A stretch of 44,095 nucleotides of DNA from HGM11416 sp964532155. Lineage in GTDB: Bacteria > Bacillota > Clostridia > Christensenellales > Borkfalkiaceae. The translations under genes and the position numbers were made by a program. The notes beneath the pieces are model-generated. The model was given only the letters and a program-made list of their open reading frames with translations. It ran no database searches and had not been told where the DNA came from. Position 1 is the stretch's first letter. Each line of letters starts with the position of its first letter. Positions 7,369 to 15,894 of the stretch are shown piece after piece. The DNA is taken from assembly GCA_964532155.1 (NCBI GenBank), contig CAZHGN010000006.1, positions 1-44,095 of the forward strand, in the 5' to 3' direction.

Positions 7369-7569
7369 TTATTTAATTTTAAACGCTTTTTCGCTATGAT
7401 CGAGAGGATAATCGACAACGCTTTCGATAGCGGCGTTCTCTCTCGGTTCGTGGAATTTGTGTCCGTCGGGCTTAAACTTTACGAACACTGCGGCGTTCAT
7501 GACATAGAGTAATATTATAACAGCCGCGATAAGCGGAATCATTATGAAATAAAATCTTTTGCCTTTCAT
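7369..7569 (-). CDS. Small single-pass membrane protein, unknown function
   Basis: 66 aa starting MKGKRFYFIM. It has one strong transmembrane segment (about 8-26) after a short basic stretch, then a ~40-residue hydrophilic, probably extracytoplasmic tail ending in KAFKIK. The start is chosen because AAAGGAGA lies five bases before this ATG and the longer in-frame version begins upstream of the promoter start. It has its own promoter and terminator. I recognise no family. Confidence 0.75.
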   Translation of the reverse strand: MKGKRFYFIMIPLIAAVIILLYVMNAAVFVKFKPDGHKFHEPRENAAIESVVDYPLDHSEKAFKIK

Positions 7570-7618
7570 ACACTTCTCCTTTAATTTCCTTGTATGGCGG
7601 TTTTTCACCGTCCACCTT

Positions 7619-7647
7619 AGTATACTAACGAAAAACGACGTTGTCAA
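7619..7647 (-). promoter_or_regulatory. Promoter of the 66-aa membrane protein gene
   Basis: TTGACA (7642-7647), 17-base spacer, TATACT (7619-7624). The predicted start near 7612 excludes upstream in-frame start codons. Confidence 0.85.
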
Positions 7648-7749
7648 GCATTTTTCGGTTGCCTTGCGGCACTATTTGTCGCTATCGTACGCTATCTTAC
7701 AACGCGTGGCTCGTATCCCTTATGCTTCCATTCTCGCTCGGCAAGGCGG

Positions 7750-10335
7750 TTAACCGCGCATTGCTCGAATTTCGCCGCCTATGACGTCAACGAGCAAGGT
7801 GTCCCCCTCTTTAAGCTCGCCGCCGAGAATTGCCTTTGCCGCCTGCACTTCGACGGTACTTTCGATAAACCTTTTAAGCGGTCTTGCACCGTAAACGACG
7901 TCGTAGCCGCCATCGATAAGTTTATCTTTCGCCGCATCCGTAACCGACAGTTTAAGCTGTTGCGATGCAAGGCGCTTGCCCAGTTTTGCAAGAAATAAAT
8001 CGACGATCTTGGAAACACTTGCCTTGTCGAGCGGCGTAAAAGTCACGATATCGTCGAGCCTGTTCAAAAACTCGGGACGGAAGGTCTTTTTTAAAAGAGC
8101 GTTGATTTGTGCCTTAGCCGTTTCGGTAACCGCACCGTTTTGCTCCATATCGTCGAGAATATAATTACTGCCGAGGTTAGACGTTAAAATAATTATAGTG
8201 TTCTTAAAATTAATCGTTCTGCCCTGTCCGTCGGTAACGCGCCCGTCGTCGAGAATAGCGAGTAACACGTTAAAGACGTCGGGATGCGCCTTTTCGATCT
8301 CGTCGAACAAAACGACCGAATAGGGTTTACGTCTGACGGCCTCGGTAAGCTGACCGCCCGCCTCGTAGCCGACGTATCCCGGAGGCGCACCGATAAGTCG
8401 AGAAACGGAATACTTTTCCATATACTCGGACATGTCTATCCTGACCATATTTCTTTCGTCGTCAAACAGATAATCGGCAAGCGTTTTAGCGAGCTCGGTC
8501 TTGCCGACTCCGGTCGGGCCGAGGAACAAAAACGAGCCTATAGGTCGATTTTCGTCGGATATACCAGCCTTAGAACGCAAAATTGCCTCGGCAACGCCCT
8601 TAACCGCATCGTCCTGCCCGACAACGCGTTCGTGCAGTTTGTCTGCAAGTTTTAACAGCTTTTTCTTTTCGCCTTCCATAAGCTTGCTCACCGGAACGCC
8701 CGTCCACTTGGAAACTATTTGAGTAATCTCGTCGGCGGTAACCTCGTGCCTCAAAAGTTGAGCGTCCTTTCGCTCGTTCGCCTTAGACTCTTCTTCGGCA
8801 AGACGAACTTTAAGCTCTATCAGCTCGCTGTACTGAAGTTTTGCCGCCTTTTCGTAATCACCGCAACGCTTAGCCGCCTCGATCTCGTTGTTGATTTTAT
8901 CTATCTGCGCCTTGGTGTTTTTAACGCCGTCAATTTCCTTTTTCTCTCTTTCCCACTTGAGCTTAAGCTCGTTAAAAGCGTCACGTTTTTCGGCAAGTTC
9001 GCGGCGAATGCTCTCCAACCGACTCTGCGATAGGCTGTCTGTTTCCTTAGACAAGGCGAGCTCTTCCATCTGAAGCTGTATGATTCTGCGCGAAATAACG
9101 TCCATTTCGGTAGGCATACTGTCTATTTCGGTTCTGACCATAGCGCAAGCTTCGTCGATAAGGTCAATTGCTTTGTCGGGCAAAAACCTGTCCGTAATAT
9201 ACCTATCCGAAAGCGTTGCCGCCGCAACGATCGCGTTGTCGTGTATGCGCACGCCGTGGAATATTTCGTAACGCTCCTTCAAACCGCGAAGTATAGTCAC
9301 CGTGTCTTCGACGGTAGGCTGTTCGACCATAACGGGTTGAAAACGCCTTTCGAGCGCGGCGTCCTTTTCGATATATTTGGTATATTCGTCGAGCGTCGTC
9401 GCACCTATGCAGTGCAGTTCGCCTCGCGCAAGCATCGGTTTGAGAATATTGCCCGCGTCTATACCGGAATCGCCCTTGCCGGCACCGACGATAGTGTGCA
9501 ACTCGTCGATAAACAGCAGCGTTTTGCCCTCTTGCTTTTTGACCTCGTTCAAAACGGCTTTTAAGCGCTCCTCGAACTCGCCGCGATATTTCGCGCCCGC
9601 AATGAGCGCACCCATATCGAGTGAAAAAATATGCTTGCCCTTAAGCCCCTCGGGAACGTCGCCGTCGACGATTCGCTTGGCAAGCCCTTCGACTATAGCC
9701 GTCTTGCCGACGCCCGGCTCGCCTATAAGAACGGGGTTGTTCTTGGTTTTTCTCGAAAGTATTCTGATTACGTTTCGGATTTCCTCGTCCCTGCCAATGA
9801 CGGGATCGAGCTTGCCGCTACGCGCACGCTCAACGAGGTCGTAGCCGAATTTTTTAAGCGCCTCGTACGTGCTTTCGGGCGAATCGGTAGTGTTCGGCTC
9901 GGTCTTGATCTTGTCGAGCTCGCGCTTGAACGCGCCCTCGGTTACGGAATACTTTTTAAAAGTCCGCTTGATAAAGTCGGTAGGATTTTTGAGAATGGCG
10001 ATAAACAAATGCTCCACGCCGATAAATCCATCGCCGTTGTCGCTCGCAAGCTTTGTCGCAACCGCCATAGCCTTGTTTAGCTCGGGCGAAACATACGGCC
10101 GAGCCGCCGCCCCCGTAACGCGCGGAAACAACTTTATGCAGCCTTCCGTTTCGTTTTTCAGTTCGGCAACGTTTACGCCTGCCCGATCCAATATCCCCCA
10201 AACGAGCCCGTCCGCCTCGAGCAACGCGCTCAAAAGGTGCTCTTCCTTAATCTCCTGATGATTGTTGGCAAGAGCCGTTCTTTCCGCACGCTCGAGCGCG
10301 GCAAAAGCATTTTTTGTGTATTTTTCTTCGTCCAT
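7750..10335 (-). CDS. clpB: ClpB disaggregase (Hsp100)
   Basis: 861 aa, full length for the family. Order: Clp N domain (about 1-145), first AAA+ module with Walker A GEPGVGKT (205-212) and Walker B LLFIDE (D277/E278), coiled-coil M domain (about 405-530, which separates ClpB from ClpA/ClpC), second AAA+ with Walker A GPTGVGKT (606-613), and a C-terminal small domain. It unfolds and re-solubilises aggregated proteins with DnaK, using ATP. The start follows GGGAGGAG. Transcription begins inside a CIRCE operator, so it belongs to the HrcA heat-shock regulon. Monocistronic. Confidence 0.97.
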   Translation of the reverse strand: MDEEKYTKNAFAALERAERTALANNHQEIKEEHLLSALLEADGLVWGILDRAGVNVAELKNETEGCIKLFPRVTGAAARPYVSPELNKAMAVATKLASDNGDGFIGVEHLFIAILKNPTDFIKRTFKKYSVTEGAFKRELDKIKTEPNTTDSPESTYEALKKFGYDLVERARSGKLDPVIGRDEEIRNVIRILSRKTKNNPVLIGEPGVGKTAIVEGLAKRIVDGDVPEGLKGKHIFSLDMGALIAGAKYRGEFEERLKAVLNEVKKQEGKTLLFIDELHTIVGAGKGDSGIDAGNILKPMLARGELHCIGATTLDEYTKYIEKDAALERRFQPVMVEQPTVEDTVTILRGLKERYEIFHGVRIHDNAIVAAATLSDRYITDRFLPDKAIDLIDEACAMVRTEIDSMPTEMDVISRRIIQLQMEELALSKETDSLSQSRLESIRRELAEKRDAFNELKLKWEREKKEIDGVKNTKAQIDKINNEIEAAKRCGDYEKAAKLQYSELIELKVRLAEEESKANERKDAQLLRHEVTADEITQIVSKWTGVPVSKLMEGEKKKLLKLADKLHERVVGQDDAVKGVAEAILRSKAGISDENRPIGSFLFLGPTGVGKTELAKTLADYLFDDERNMVRIDMSEYMEKYSVSRLIGAPPGYVGYEAGGQLTEAVRRKPYSVVLFDEIEKAHPDVFNVLLAILDDGRVTDGQGRTINFKNTIIILTSNLGSNYILDDMEQNGAVTETAKAQINALLKKTFRPEFLNRLDDIVTFTPLDKASVSKIVDLFLAKLGKRLASQQLKLSVTDAAKDKLIDGGYDVVYGARPLKRFIESTVEVQAAKAILGGELKEGDTLLVDVIGGEIRAMRG

Positions 10336-10515
10336 AATTGCTCCTCCCGTTTTAAATATTTATCGTCGAGTGTTTACCTGACGTATTTATAAACCATATC
10401 TCTTTTTGAAAATGTAAGTTTTTTTTATATACGCGTATACTTTTTTGTGAAAGCATGTTTTTATAAAATCCTAAACTTTTTACTAAAACGCGCTGGCACT
10501 CATCACTTCAAATTG

Positions 10516-10542
10516 TTAGCACTCTCTCCATGAGACTGCTAA
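10516..10542 (-). promoter_or_regulatory. CIRCE operator (HrcA site) of clpB
   Basis: TTAGCACTC-N9-GACTGCTAA, one mismatch from the consensus TTAGCACTC-N9-GAGTGCTAA. It directly abuts the -10 box and covers the predicted start near 10537, the standard position for HrcA repression. A full ~200-base leader follows before clpB, in which I see no further element. Confidence 0.93.
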
Positions 10543-10543
10543 T

Positions 10544-10572
10544 ATTATATATCCGTTCGAGCAAGATGTCAA
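10544..10572 (-). promoter_or_regulatory. Promoter of clpB (full consensus)
   Basis: TTGACA (10567-10572), 17-base spacer, TATAAT (10544-10549). The CIRCE begins one base downstream of the -10 box. Confidence 0.93.
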
Positions 10573-10745
10573 GTGTTTTACGCAACATTTTCGATGCAAA
10601 ATCGAGATGTATAGTGGTTATTGCACGCCAATTTTTTCCGCGTTATTAGACCTTGAGATTATTTCGTCGTTCCACCGCGCTTCACTAATTGACAGCAAGG
10701 TAACTACTGCAACGTTACTCAGAGAGCATGCCGAGTGAGGCAAAA
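10573..10745. other. Intergenic stretch with no gene recognised
   Basis: No credible frame. A TTGACA at 10689-10694 has no good -10 box. A short inverted repeat GTAAC/GTTAC lies at about 10700-10717. A weak small-RNA possibility ending at the hairpin 10746-10781 is not supported enough to call. Confidence 0.2.
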
Positions 10746-10781
10746 GCGGCGGGTGGTCCAACAAGTTGGACTGCCCGCCGC
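10746..10781 (-). terminator. Strong hairpin terminator after the cytidylate-kinase-like gene
   Basis: About 17-bp stem, GCGGCGGG plus GTCCAAC paired to GTTGGAC plus CCCGCCGC, with a two-base loop. On the minus strand it is followed by only TTTT; on the plus strand by an AT-rich tract with seven Ts, so it may act in both directions. Confidence 0.75.
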
Positions 10782-10812
10782 CGCATTATTTATTTTTTTA
10801 GACTCTTTTAAG

Positions 10813-11427
10813 TTACTTTTCGATTTTTTTAAAATATTCGAAGGCGGCGCGTGCGACGTCGTCGATATTTTTGCCCGAGGTGTTTATGAGAAGGTCGTAG
10901 CTTTCGCGCGCGCCCCATTTTCCGTCGCTGAAATAGGAATAATATTCGGCACGCCTACGGTCGATTTCGGCAATTTTGCGCTTGAGTTCCTTTTCGCTCG
11001 TAGCCTCGCCGCCCGCACTGCGTTTAACGCAACGCTCGATCTTGCTTGCAGTATCGGCGTATACGAATATGCGGAAAGGATTTTTATCGCGAAGAATGAA
11101 ATCGGCGCACCGCCCGACGATAACGCAGTCGGACTTTTCGGAAAGTTCCAAAAGCAGTTTATGCTGTTCGGCGTAAACCGAAATACTTTGATTAAACGCG
11201 GCGTCCGGCATGTGATAAAAGCTTGCGCCGACGTGTATCGGAAAGCCTGCCGTCGGCTTGCGCTCGGCAACCTGCCGCACGTATTCCTCCGAAAGAGCGG
11301 TACGCTTGGCGATTTCGGTTATTATTTCGTTATCGTAATAAGCGTAACCGAGCAATTCCGCAAGCTTGTGCCCGAGCTCGCGCCCGCCGCTTCCGAATTC
11401 TCTACCTATTGTGACGATTCGATTCAT
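10813..11427 (-). CDS. Cytidylate-kinase-like P-loop protein
   Basis: 204 aa. P-loop IGREFGSGG at residues 7-15. A body typical of the cytidylate kinase-like family (Cytidylate_kin2), including VIVGRCADFIL, RIFVYAD and a lid-like RRxxYY segment near 158-164. It is not the canonical Cmk, which has a GPSGSGKS P-loop and a different core, so the true substrate is unknown. The start follows AAGGAGG with eight bases spacing. The 73 bases upstream to the endonuclease-fold gene contain hairpins but no T-run, so the two may be cotranscribed. Confidence 0.82.
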   Translation of the reverse strand: MNRIVTIGREFGSGGRELGHKLAELLGYAYYDNEIITEIAKRTALSEEYVRQVAERKPTAGFPIHVGASFYHMPDAAFNQSISVYAEQHKLLLELSEKSDCVIVGRCADFILRDKNPFRIFVYADTASKIERCVKRSAGGEATSEKELKRKIAEIDRRRAEYYSYFSDGKWGARESYDLLINTSGKNIDDVARAAFEYFKKIEK

Positions 11428-11500
11428 TAACTGCCTCCTTTAAGACTTAACGGCGAAAAACTTTTCGCCAAACGCTCCCTAAAAGTAGTGAGCGAGTCTG

Positions 11501-12616
11501 TTAAAACTTAAAACGCAAGTACACCGGATTGTGGTCGGAATACCTAAATCCCGTATCTATAACGCCGGTCTCCACCGTCTTTACGTTGGCGGAAATTAAA
11601 AAACCGTCCACGGTGATTACGTACTGATTTTCGTTATAAGGTGCGTCCGCATTGCGGCAAGTGGGCGTTTTAACCCTTGTGCCCTCTTCGCCCGATTCCT
11701 CGGGAACGACAAGGGACATATGAGTACCCTCGAGCAGTTCGGTTTCAAACGGCTTTGCCCAAGAATAATCGCCGCCGCCCTTGCCGAAAACCGCGGTGGA
11801 ATCGCCGAGCAGATCTTTATTGAAATCGCCCGCACACACGACGTAATTACCCTTATTATATTCCTCGGCGCATATCGAAAGCAATTGCTTAAGCTGTTTA
11901 GTCGCAATCGATCCGTCCGAAGAATAAGCGGTCAAATGCAGGTTTATCAAAACGAGGTCCTTGCCGTTGCTAACAGGCACGCGATTAACCGAAAGGCATC
12001 TGTCGAGATCGACGATCTTTTTCAAACCGTCCTCTACCGGAAGTTCTACCCTTTTTGCCGAATCGATTATATGTCTGCTGAAAGTTGCCATTCCGCTCTT
12101 GTTTGCGCCGTGCGGCGAATTGAACGGATAAACGAGGTATGGCGAATTATAATTTTGAGCGTAAGTCGACCAATACTCGGAAAACGCCGTTTTGAGCAAG
12201 CCATGCTCGTTAACTTTATAACTTCTCGTCGAGTCGAAATCGACTTCTTGATAACATATGAAATCAAAGCCGTTGCCGCTCAAATACTTATCGGCGGCAG
12301 ACTTCGTCCTTTGAATAACGCCGTCGATATTTTCCTCTACCGCCTCGCGAGAGAACGCACGCGAGTATTTGCCGCCGTCCATAAAGAAAGAATAGTCGTT
12401 ACTATAAGCGCCGAACCCCACGTTCCAAGAAAGCAAGGAGGACACGGACGTGCTGGGGAGTTTTTCCTGTTTCGTCCCCTCTTGGGGGATAATCGATTTA
12501 TCGCCTATACGGCTATACGAAAGCGTGTAATAACTTAAGTAGCCGGCAACGAGCACTAAAAGCGCAAGAACGACGCAAACAAGCGTCTTTAAAACAATTT
12601 TCAACGTTCTATTCAT
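11501..12616 (-). CDS. Membrane-anchored endonuclease/exonuclease/phosphatase-family protein
   Basis: 371 aa. One N-terminal membrane segment (about 8-31) is followed by an extracytoplasmic EEP (DNase I/IMPase-like) domain. Family blocks are visible: LLSWNVGFG, CYQEVD (metal-binding Glu), INLHLTAYS, CAGDFNKD (catalytic Asp/Asn), and the final SDHNPVYL (Asp-His). Members include secreted nucleases, sphingomyelinase-like phosphodiesterases and inositol phosphatases; the substrate cannot be told from sequence. The ribosome site is GAGAGG, close to the ATG, and sits three bases after a compact three-way RNA fold. Confidence 0.85.
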   Translation of the reverse strand: MNRTLKIVLKTLVCVVLALLVLVAGYLSYYTLSYSRIGDKSIIPQEGTKQEKLPSTSVSSLLSWNVGFGAYSNDYSFFMDGGKYSRAFSREAVEENIDGVIQRTKSAADKYLSGNGFDFICYQEVDFDSTRSYKVNEHGLLKTAFSEYWSTYAQNYNSPYLVYPFNSPHGANKSGMATFSRHIIDSAKRVELPVEDGLKKIVDLDRCLSVNRVPVSNGKDLVLINLHLTAYSSDGSIATKQLKQLLSICAEEYNKGNYVVCAGDFNKDLLGDSTAVFGKGGGDYSWAKPFETELLEGTHMSLVVPEESGEEGTRVKTPTCRNADAPYNENQYVITVDGFLISANVKTVETGVIDTGFRYSDHNPVYLRFKF

Positions 12617-12628
12617 AAAACCTCTCAG

Positions 12629-12673
12629 TACCGATTTGCCGCCAAACGGCGGGCTATAAGCCCGTTATCGGCA
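12629..12673 (-). promoter_or_regulatory. Three-way-junction fold next to a ribosome site; class unknown
   Basis: On the minus strand, TGCCGAT pairs with ATCGGTA (7 bp, one G-T), enclosing hairpins GGGCT-TAT-AGCCC and CGCC-GTTT-GGCG. The closing stem ends three bases before the GAGAGG site of the endonuclease-fold gene, so folding could affect its translation. I match it to no known riboswitch. Confidence 0.4.
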
Positions 12674-12769
12674 TTTTGCGCGTAACAATACCGCGCGTGC
12701 CTATAATCTAAACCGCAAAGTTTGCAAAAAGCGCAAACCCTTGCAAGCAAGCACATAACTTCTTGTATT

Positions 12770-12798
12770 ATTCTAACACAAATACGCCGAATTGTAAA
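12770..12798 (-). promoter_or_regulatory. Promoter of the endonuclease-fold gene
   Basis: TTTACA (12793-12798), 17-base spacer, TAGAAT (12770-12775). The predicted start near 12763 gives a ~147-base leader. Together with the adjacent terminator and the three-way fold this accounts for the 12617-12936 gap. Confidence 0.75.
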
Positions 12799-12883
12799 TG
12801 CATTTTTTGAATTTTTCACAAGTTGTATTTCGCCGTGTTTTACAAGTACGTTTCGCAAGCTGCGCGCTCGGCGCCGCACGGTC

Positions 12884-12915
12884 AAAAAAAGACCGATGCC
12901 GAAGCGCCGATCTTT
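12884..12915 (-). terminator. Terminator of the acyl-CoA-synthetase operon
   Basis: Minus strand: a 12-bp imperfect stem starting AAAGATCGG, capped by a TTCG tetraloop, followed by seven Ts. Confidence 0.9.
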
Positions 12916-12936
12916 TATTGATTATTAACCTTTTAA

Positions 12937-14655
12937 TTAAGCGTTTTCGCCGTCTTTAGCCGCCTCTTCTTTTTCGAGTACGGTATAAGCGACCTTGCCG
13001 ACGAGCGTTTTGGGAAGCTCGGAGCGGAACTCTATATCGTAAGGCATCGCATATTTCGCGACGTGCTTTTTGCAATAGTCGAGAATGTTTTGCTTCATTT
13101 CGTCGCTCGGCTCGAAGCCCTCTTTCAACACGACGAAAGCTTTGACCTTTTGCATTTTATAAGAATCCTTAACGCCGATTACGCAGCTCATTTGAACGGC
13201 TTCGTGTCCGTCGATGATGTTTTCGATTTGTGAGGGATAAACGTTGTAACCGCTCGTGATTATCATACGTTTAATACGTTGCTTAAAGAAAATAAAGCCC
13301 TCTTCGTCCATATAACCAAGGTCGCCGGTATGTAACCAAAGATAGCCGTCGGCGTGCGTTTTCAACGTGTTTGCAGTTTCTTCCGGTCTGTCGAGATAGC
13401 CGAGCATGACGGACGGTCCGCGCAAACATATTTCGCCGTCCTCGCCCGCGTCGCAAGCGTCGGTCGTGCCGGGCTTGCAAATCATATAATACGTATCGGG
13501 GTACGGAATACCGATCGAGCCTTCCTTTTCTTTATCGTACGGTGTAAGGCAGCTTGCCGTTACGCACTCGGTAGTGCCGTAACCCTCGCGCACGCGAACC
13601 GAACAACCGTGATCTTTAAGGTACTTATCGAATTTCTTTTTGAGTTCTACCGAAAGCGAATCGCCGCCCGAGAACACGCCCTTAAGGCAACTTAAATCGA
13701 CTCCGTCGAGATATTGAGTGCGAGTAAGCGCTTCGTATAGCGTGGGAACGCCCGCAATAAAGTTGGGACGGTTCTTCTTGATGAGTTCGGAATAAGATTT
13801 TACATTAAATCTGGGAACGAGAATAGACGTACCGCCGGCAACCATCATGGTATGTATACACACGCCGAGTCCGAAGCCGTGGAATACGGGCATGGCGGCG
13901 AGCATTTTGGAGCCGCGTACGGGATAATGCGCCATTTCCATCGTCTGGCAAGCAAGGGCGTTGAAGTTGAGGTTGGTGAGCATTATTCCCTTGGTAACGC
14001 CCGTCGTTCCGCCCGAGAATAAAATAACTGCGGGATCGGAAGGCGCCTTGTGCGCGGCAACGGGAGAAACATTCTTGCCGTTTGCAATAAAGTCGTCCCA
14101 AAGCAAAATCTTGCCCGCGGTCTTAACGCTCTTTTGCTCTTTAGTCTTGATAAACAACCTATAGGCCGTTTTTTTGATAACTCCGAGTTCGTCTTCGGCA
14201 CCGGTGATAATGAGTTTTTCGAGATCGACTTGTTTTAAAACCTCGTCGAACTTTTTGGTAAATTGATCGAGAGTAATGCAGTATTTACTGCCTGCCGTCT
14301 TTAAGAAAAATACTATTTCGCCCTCTGCGGAAAGGGGGTGTATCATGCTCGCGATAGCGCCGATGTAGTTAAGCGCGTAAAGCGAATAAACCGCTTGCGG
14401 TACGTTGGGCAGGCATACGGTAACCTTGTCGCCGGGGCGAACGCCGAGCGCCGTGTAAGCGGCGGCGGTTTCCAATATTTTTGCCTTTAACTGCTTATAG
14501 CTCGTTTTGCCGTCCATATAAGACAAAGCGACGTTGGAAGGAACCTCGTCGGCGGTCTTCAATACCTTGTCGCTAATGGATTCCTCGGGATATTCGAGAT
14601 GAAAAGTTCTATCGCCGTAGCTCGAAAGCCAAGGTGCGGAATTGTAATCGATCAT
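12937..14655 (-). CDS. AMP-forming acyl-CoA synthetase/ligase
   Basis: 572 aa, ANL superfamily. P-loop FSGGTTGVTKG (213-223), YGTTE (359-363), HTGDLG with ribose-binding D445, hinge around KQRIKRMI (458-465), and the catalytic lysine K554 in LPKTLVGKVAY. It activates a carboxylate with ATP to an acyl-AMP and transfers it to CoA or another thiol. The family fit is to FadD-like fatty-acid or aryl-acid ligases; chain length cannot be told. It is second gene after an E2-like acyltransferase (72-base gap), and the pair shares a promoter with a palindromic operator, suggesting the activated acyl group is used by that neighbour. Ribosome site AGAGG. Confidence 0.88.
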   Translation of the reverse strand: MIDYNSAPWLSSYGDRTFHLEYPEESISDKVLKTADEVPSNVALSYMDGKTSYKQLKAKILETAAAYTALGVRPGDKVTVCLPNVPQAVYSLYALNYIGAIASMIHPLSAEGEIVFFLKTAGSKYCITLDQFTKKFDEVLKQVDLEKLIITGAEDELGVIKKTAYRLFIKTKEQKSVKTAGKILLWDDFIANGKNVSPVAAHKAPSDPAVILFSGGTTGVTKGIMLTNLNFNALACQTMEMAHYPVRGSKMLAAMPVFHGFGLGVCIHTMMVAGGTSILVPRFNVKSYSELIKKNRPNFIAGVPTLYEALTRTQYLDGVDLSCLKGVFSGGDSLSVELKKKFDKYLKDHGCSVRVREGYGTTECVTASCLTPYDKEKEGSIGIPYPDTYYMICKPGTTDACDAGEDGEICLRGPSVMLGYLDRPEETANTLKTHADGYLWLHTGDLGYMDEEGFIFFKQRIKRMIITSGYNVYPSQIENIIDGHEAVQMSCVIGVKDSYKMQKVKAFVVLKEGFEPSDEMKQNILDYCKKHVAKYAMPYDIEFRSELPKTLVGKVAYTVLEKEEAAKDGENA

Positions 14656-14727
14656 AATAAACCTCTTTTCTTTAGAAAATCTTACTTTATTTTTTACTGC
14701 AAATAAGCATTTGCGGCGTTAACCGTT

Positions 14728-15696
14728 TTATATTTCGTAATCTATAGGAGCATCCGACGGCAAATCCAAAAGCGCGGGATGCTCGAGAAGATATTTGAAC
14801 ATTTTAAAGCTTTTCGCAAAGTAAAATCCGTCGGCAATGCGTTCGTCCACGGTAAGACCTATCGGCATCATTCTTTTAAGAACGATATTGCCCTCTTCGT
14901 CTAAAACGGGGCGTTTCTTAATTTCGCCCACGATAATAAACAGCGAGTTCGTACCCCAATTCGCAAGATGATGATAACTTGCCGTCGACTTGATGCTGCC
15001 GAGGTTAGTAACGAATACCGAGCAGTGATAAGGATCGCAATCGAGAAAATCCTGCGGAATCCAGCCGTGATAGTCCAACCAATTAAGAATTTTTACGATA
15101 ATTTTGATCATAAAGCGCGGGAACTTAACGATTGAGCCGATGATATCGGTCGCCTCGTCGTTTTCCGACTTGCGCCTTATTTTAGTAACGAATTTTTCGA
15201 CTTTTGAGTGCATTTGTTCCACCGCCGAACGCTCGTCCTCGGGATCGAACTTCATTACGGCAAGCGCCTCGTCGCTCTTATCCTCGAACTTCCTTTTTGC
15301 GGTAAAGGCAAAGGAAATGTTATTCCTCTCGTAAAGCCTGTGCCCCTGATAAAAATAATTCATTTTGGGACGGAGCGCAATCGTTTTTCCGATCGCGGCG
15401 AGCACGTAATGGAATACCGTGTACTTAAAATCGGGCATCGTTGCGTTTTTTTCGGCAATATACTTGTCGAGCTCGGTAACGTCGACGTAATCGTTCATGC
15501 ACGCCTCGTTATCCGTGCGGTTAGGCAAAAGATAGGGCATGAACGCATGCATGGAATCGATTTTTCTTAATCTTTTTCCGTCCTTTCTGTCTCCGCGGCG
15601 ACGCTTTTCTTTTTTTGCTTTTTTATCGGCGTTGGCAGGAACGACGGAATTTTGTTCCGTTACTTCAGCCGACGTCGTTTTTTCTTCTTTTTCCAT
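14728..15696 (-). CDS. E2-like (2-oxoacid dehydrogenase acyltransferase fold) protein, no lipoyl domain, catalytic His replaced
   Basis: 322 aa starting MEKEEK (AAAGGA upstream; the longer in-frame start has no ribosome site). A charged, lysine-rich N-terminus (about 1-50) precedes a chloramphenicol-acetyltransferase/E2 catalytic-like domain, with features such as RKIDSMHAFMPYL, FTAKRKFED, FVTNLGSI and the terminal block LTVDERIADGFYFAKSF. In true E2 enzymes this block is S-x-D-H-R-x-x-D-G; here the catalytic histidine is E285 (DERIADG). There is no lipoyl or peripheral-subunit domain. It is therefore unlikely to be a classical transacetylase of a dehydrogenase complex. Cotranscription with an acyl-CoA ligase suggests acyl transfer or acyl binding. 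Confidence 0.75.
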   Translation of the reverse strand: MEKEEKTTSAEVTEQNSVVPANADKKAKKEKRRRGDRKDGKRLRKIDSMHAFMPYLLPNRTDNEACMNDYVDVTELDKYIAEKNATMPDFKYTVFHYVLAAIGKTIALRPKMNYFYQGHRLYERNNISFAFTAKRKFEDKSDEALAVMKFDPEDERSAVEQMHSKVEKFVTKIRRKSENDEATDIIGSIVKFPRFMIKIIVKILNWLDYHGWIPQDFLDCDPYHCSVFVTNLGSIKSTASYHHLANWGTNSLFIIVGEIKKRPVLDEEGNIVLKRMMPIGLTVDERIADGFYFAKSFKMFKYLLEHPALLDLPSDAPIDYEI

Positions 15697-15758
15697 AAAA
15701 ATCCTTTCAACAATCGGTATCAAAACCGACGTTTATTAATCATAAGTAAAAATTATGC

Positions 15759-15784
15759 CTAAGATTTTAACAAACAAATCTTAG
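15759..15784 (-). promoter_or_regulatory. Palindromic operator over the promoter of the acyltransferase/ligase operon
   Basis: Perfect 9-bp inverted repeat CTAAGATTT-N8-AAATCTTAG. It overlaps the TAAGAT -10 box and runs past the predicted start near 15771. It is not followed by a T-run, so a repressor-binding site is more likely than a terminator. The regulator is not encoded in this window. Confidence 0.6.
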
Positions 15785-15806
15785 CACAACAAAACGGCAA
15801 TGTCAA
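15778..15806 (-). promoter_or_regulatory. Promoter of the acyltransferase/acyl-CoA ligase operon
   Basis: TTGACA (15801-15806), 17-base spacer, TAAGAT (15778-15783). The -10 box lies within the first arm of the palindrome. Confidence 0.8.
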
Positions 15807-15894
15807 CGCTTTTTTTAAGTTAACCCTTCATTAACCAAAAAAAGAGCCGATTTTTTTCATGAACGTCACTTTTTATTAATCATTTGTCACATAA

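Noticed and set aside
8539..8550. Fourth copy of the TATAGGTCGATT repeat inside clpB
   Set aside because: Only 12 bases match, and they encode the conserved ClpB segment NRPIGSF, so chance is sufficient.
10573..10745. Small RNA between the clpB promoter and the 10746 hairpin
   Set aside because: A TTGACA exists but no matching -10 box, and no stable fold besides a 5-bp repeat.
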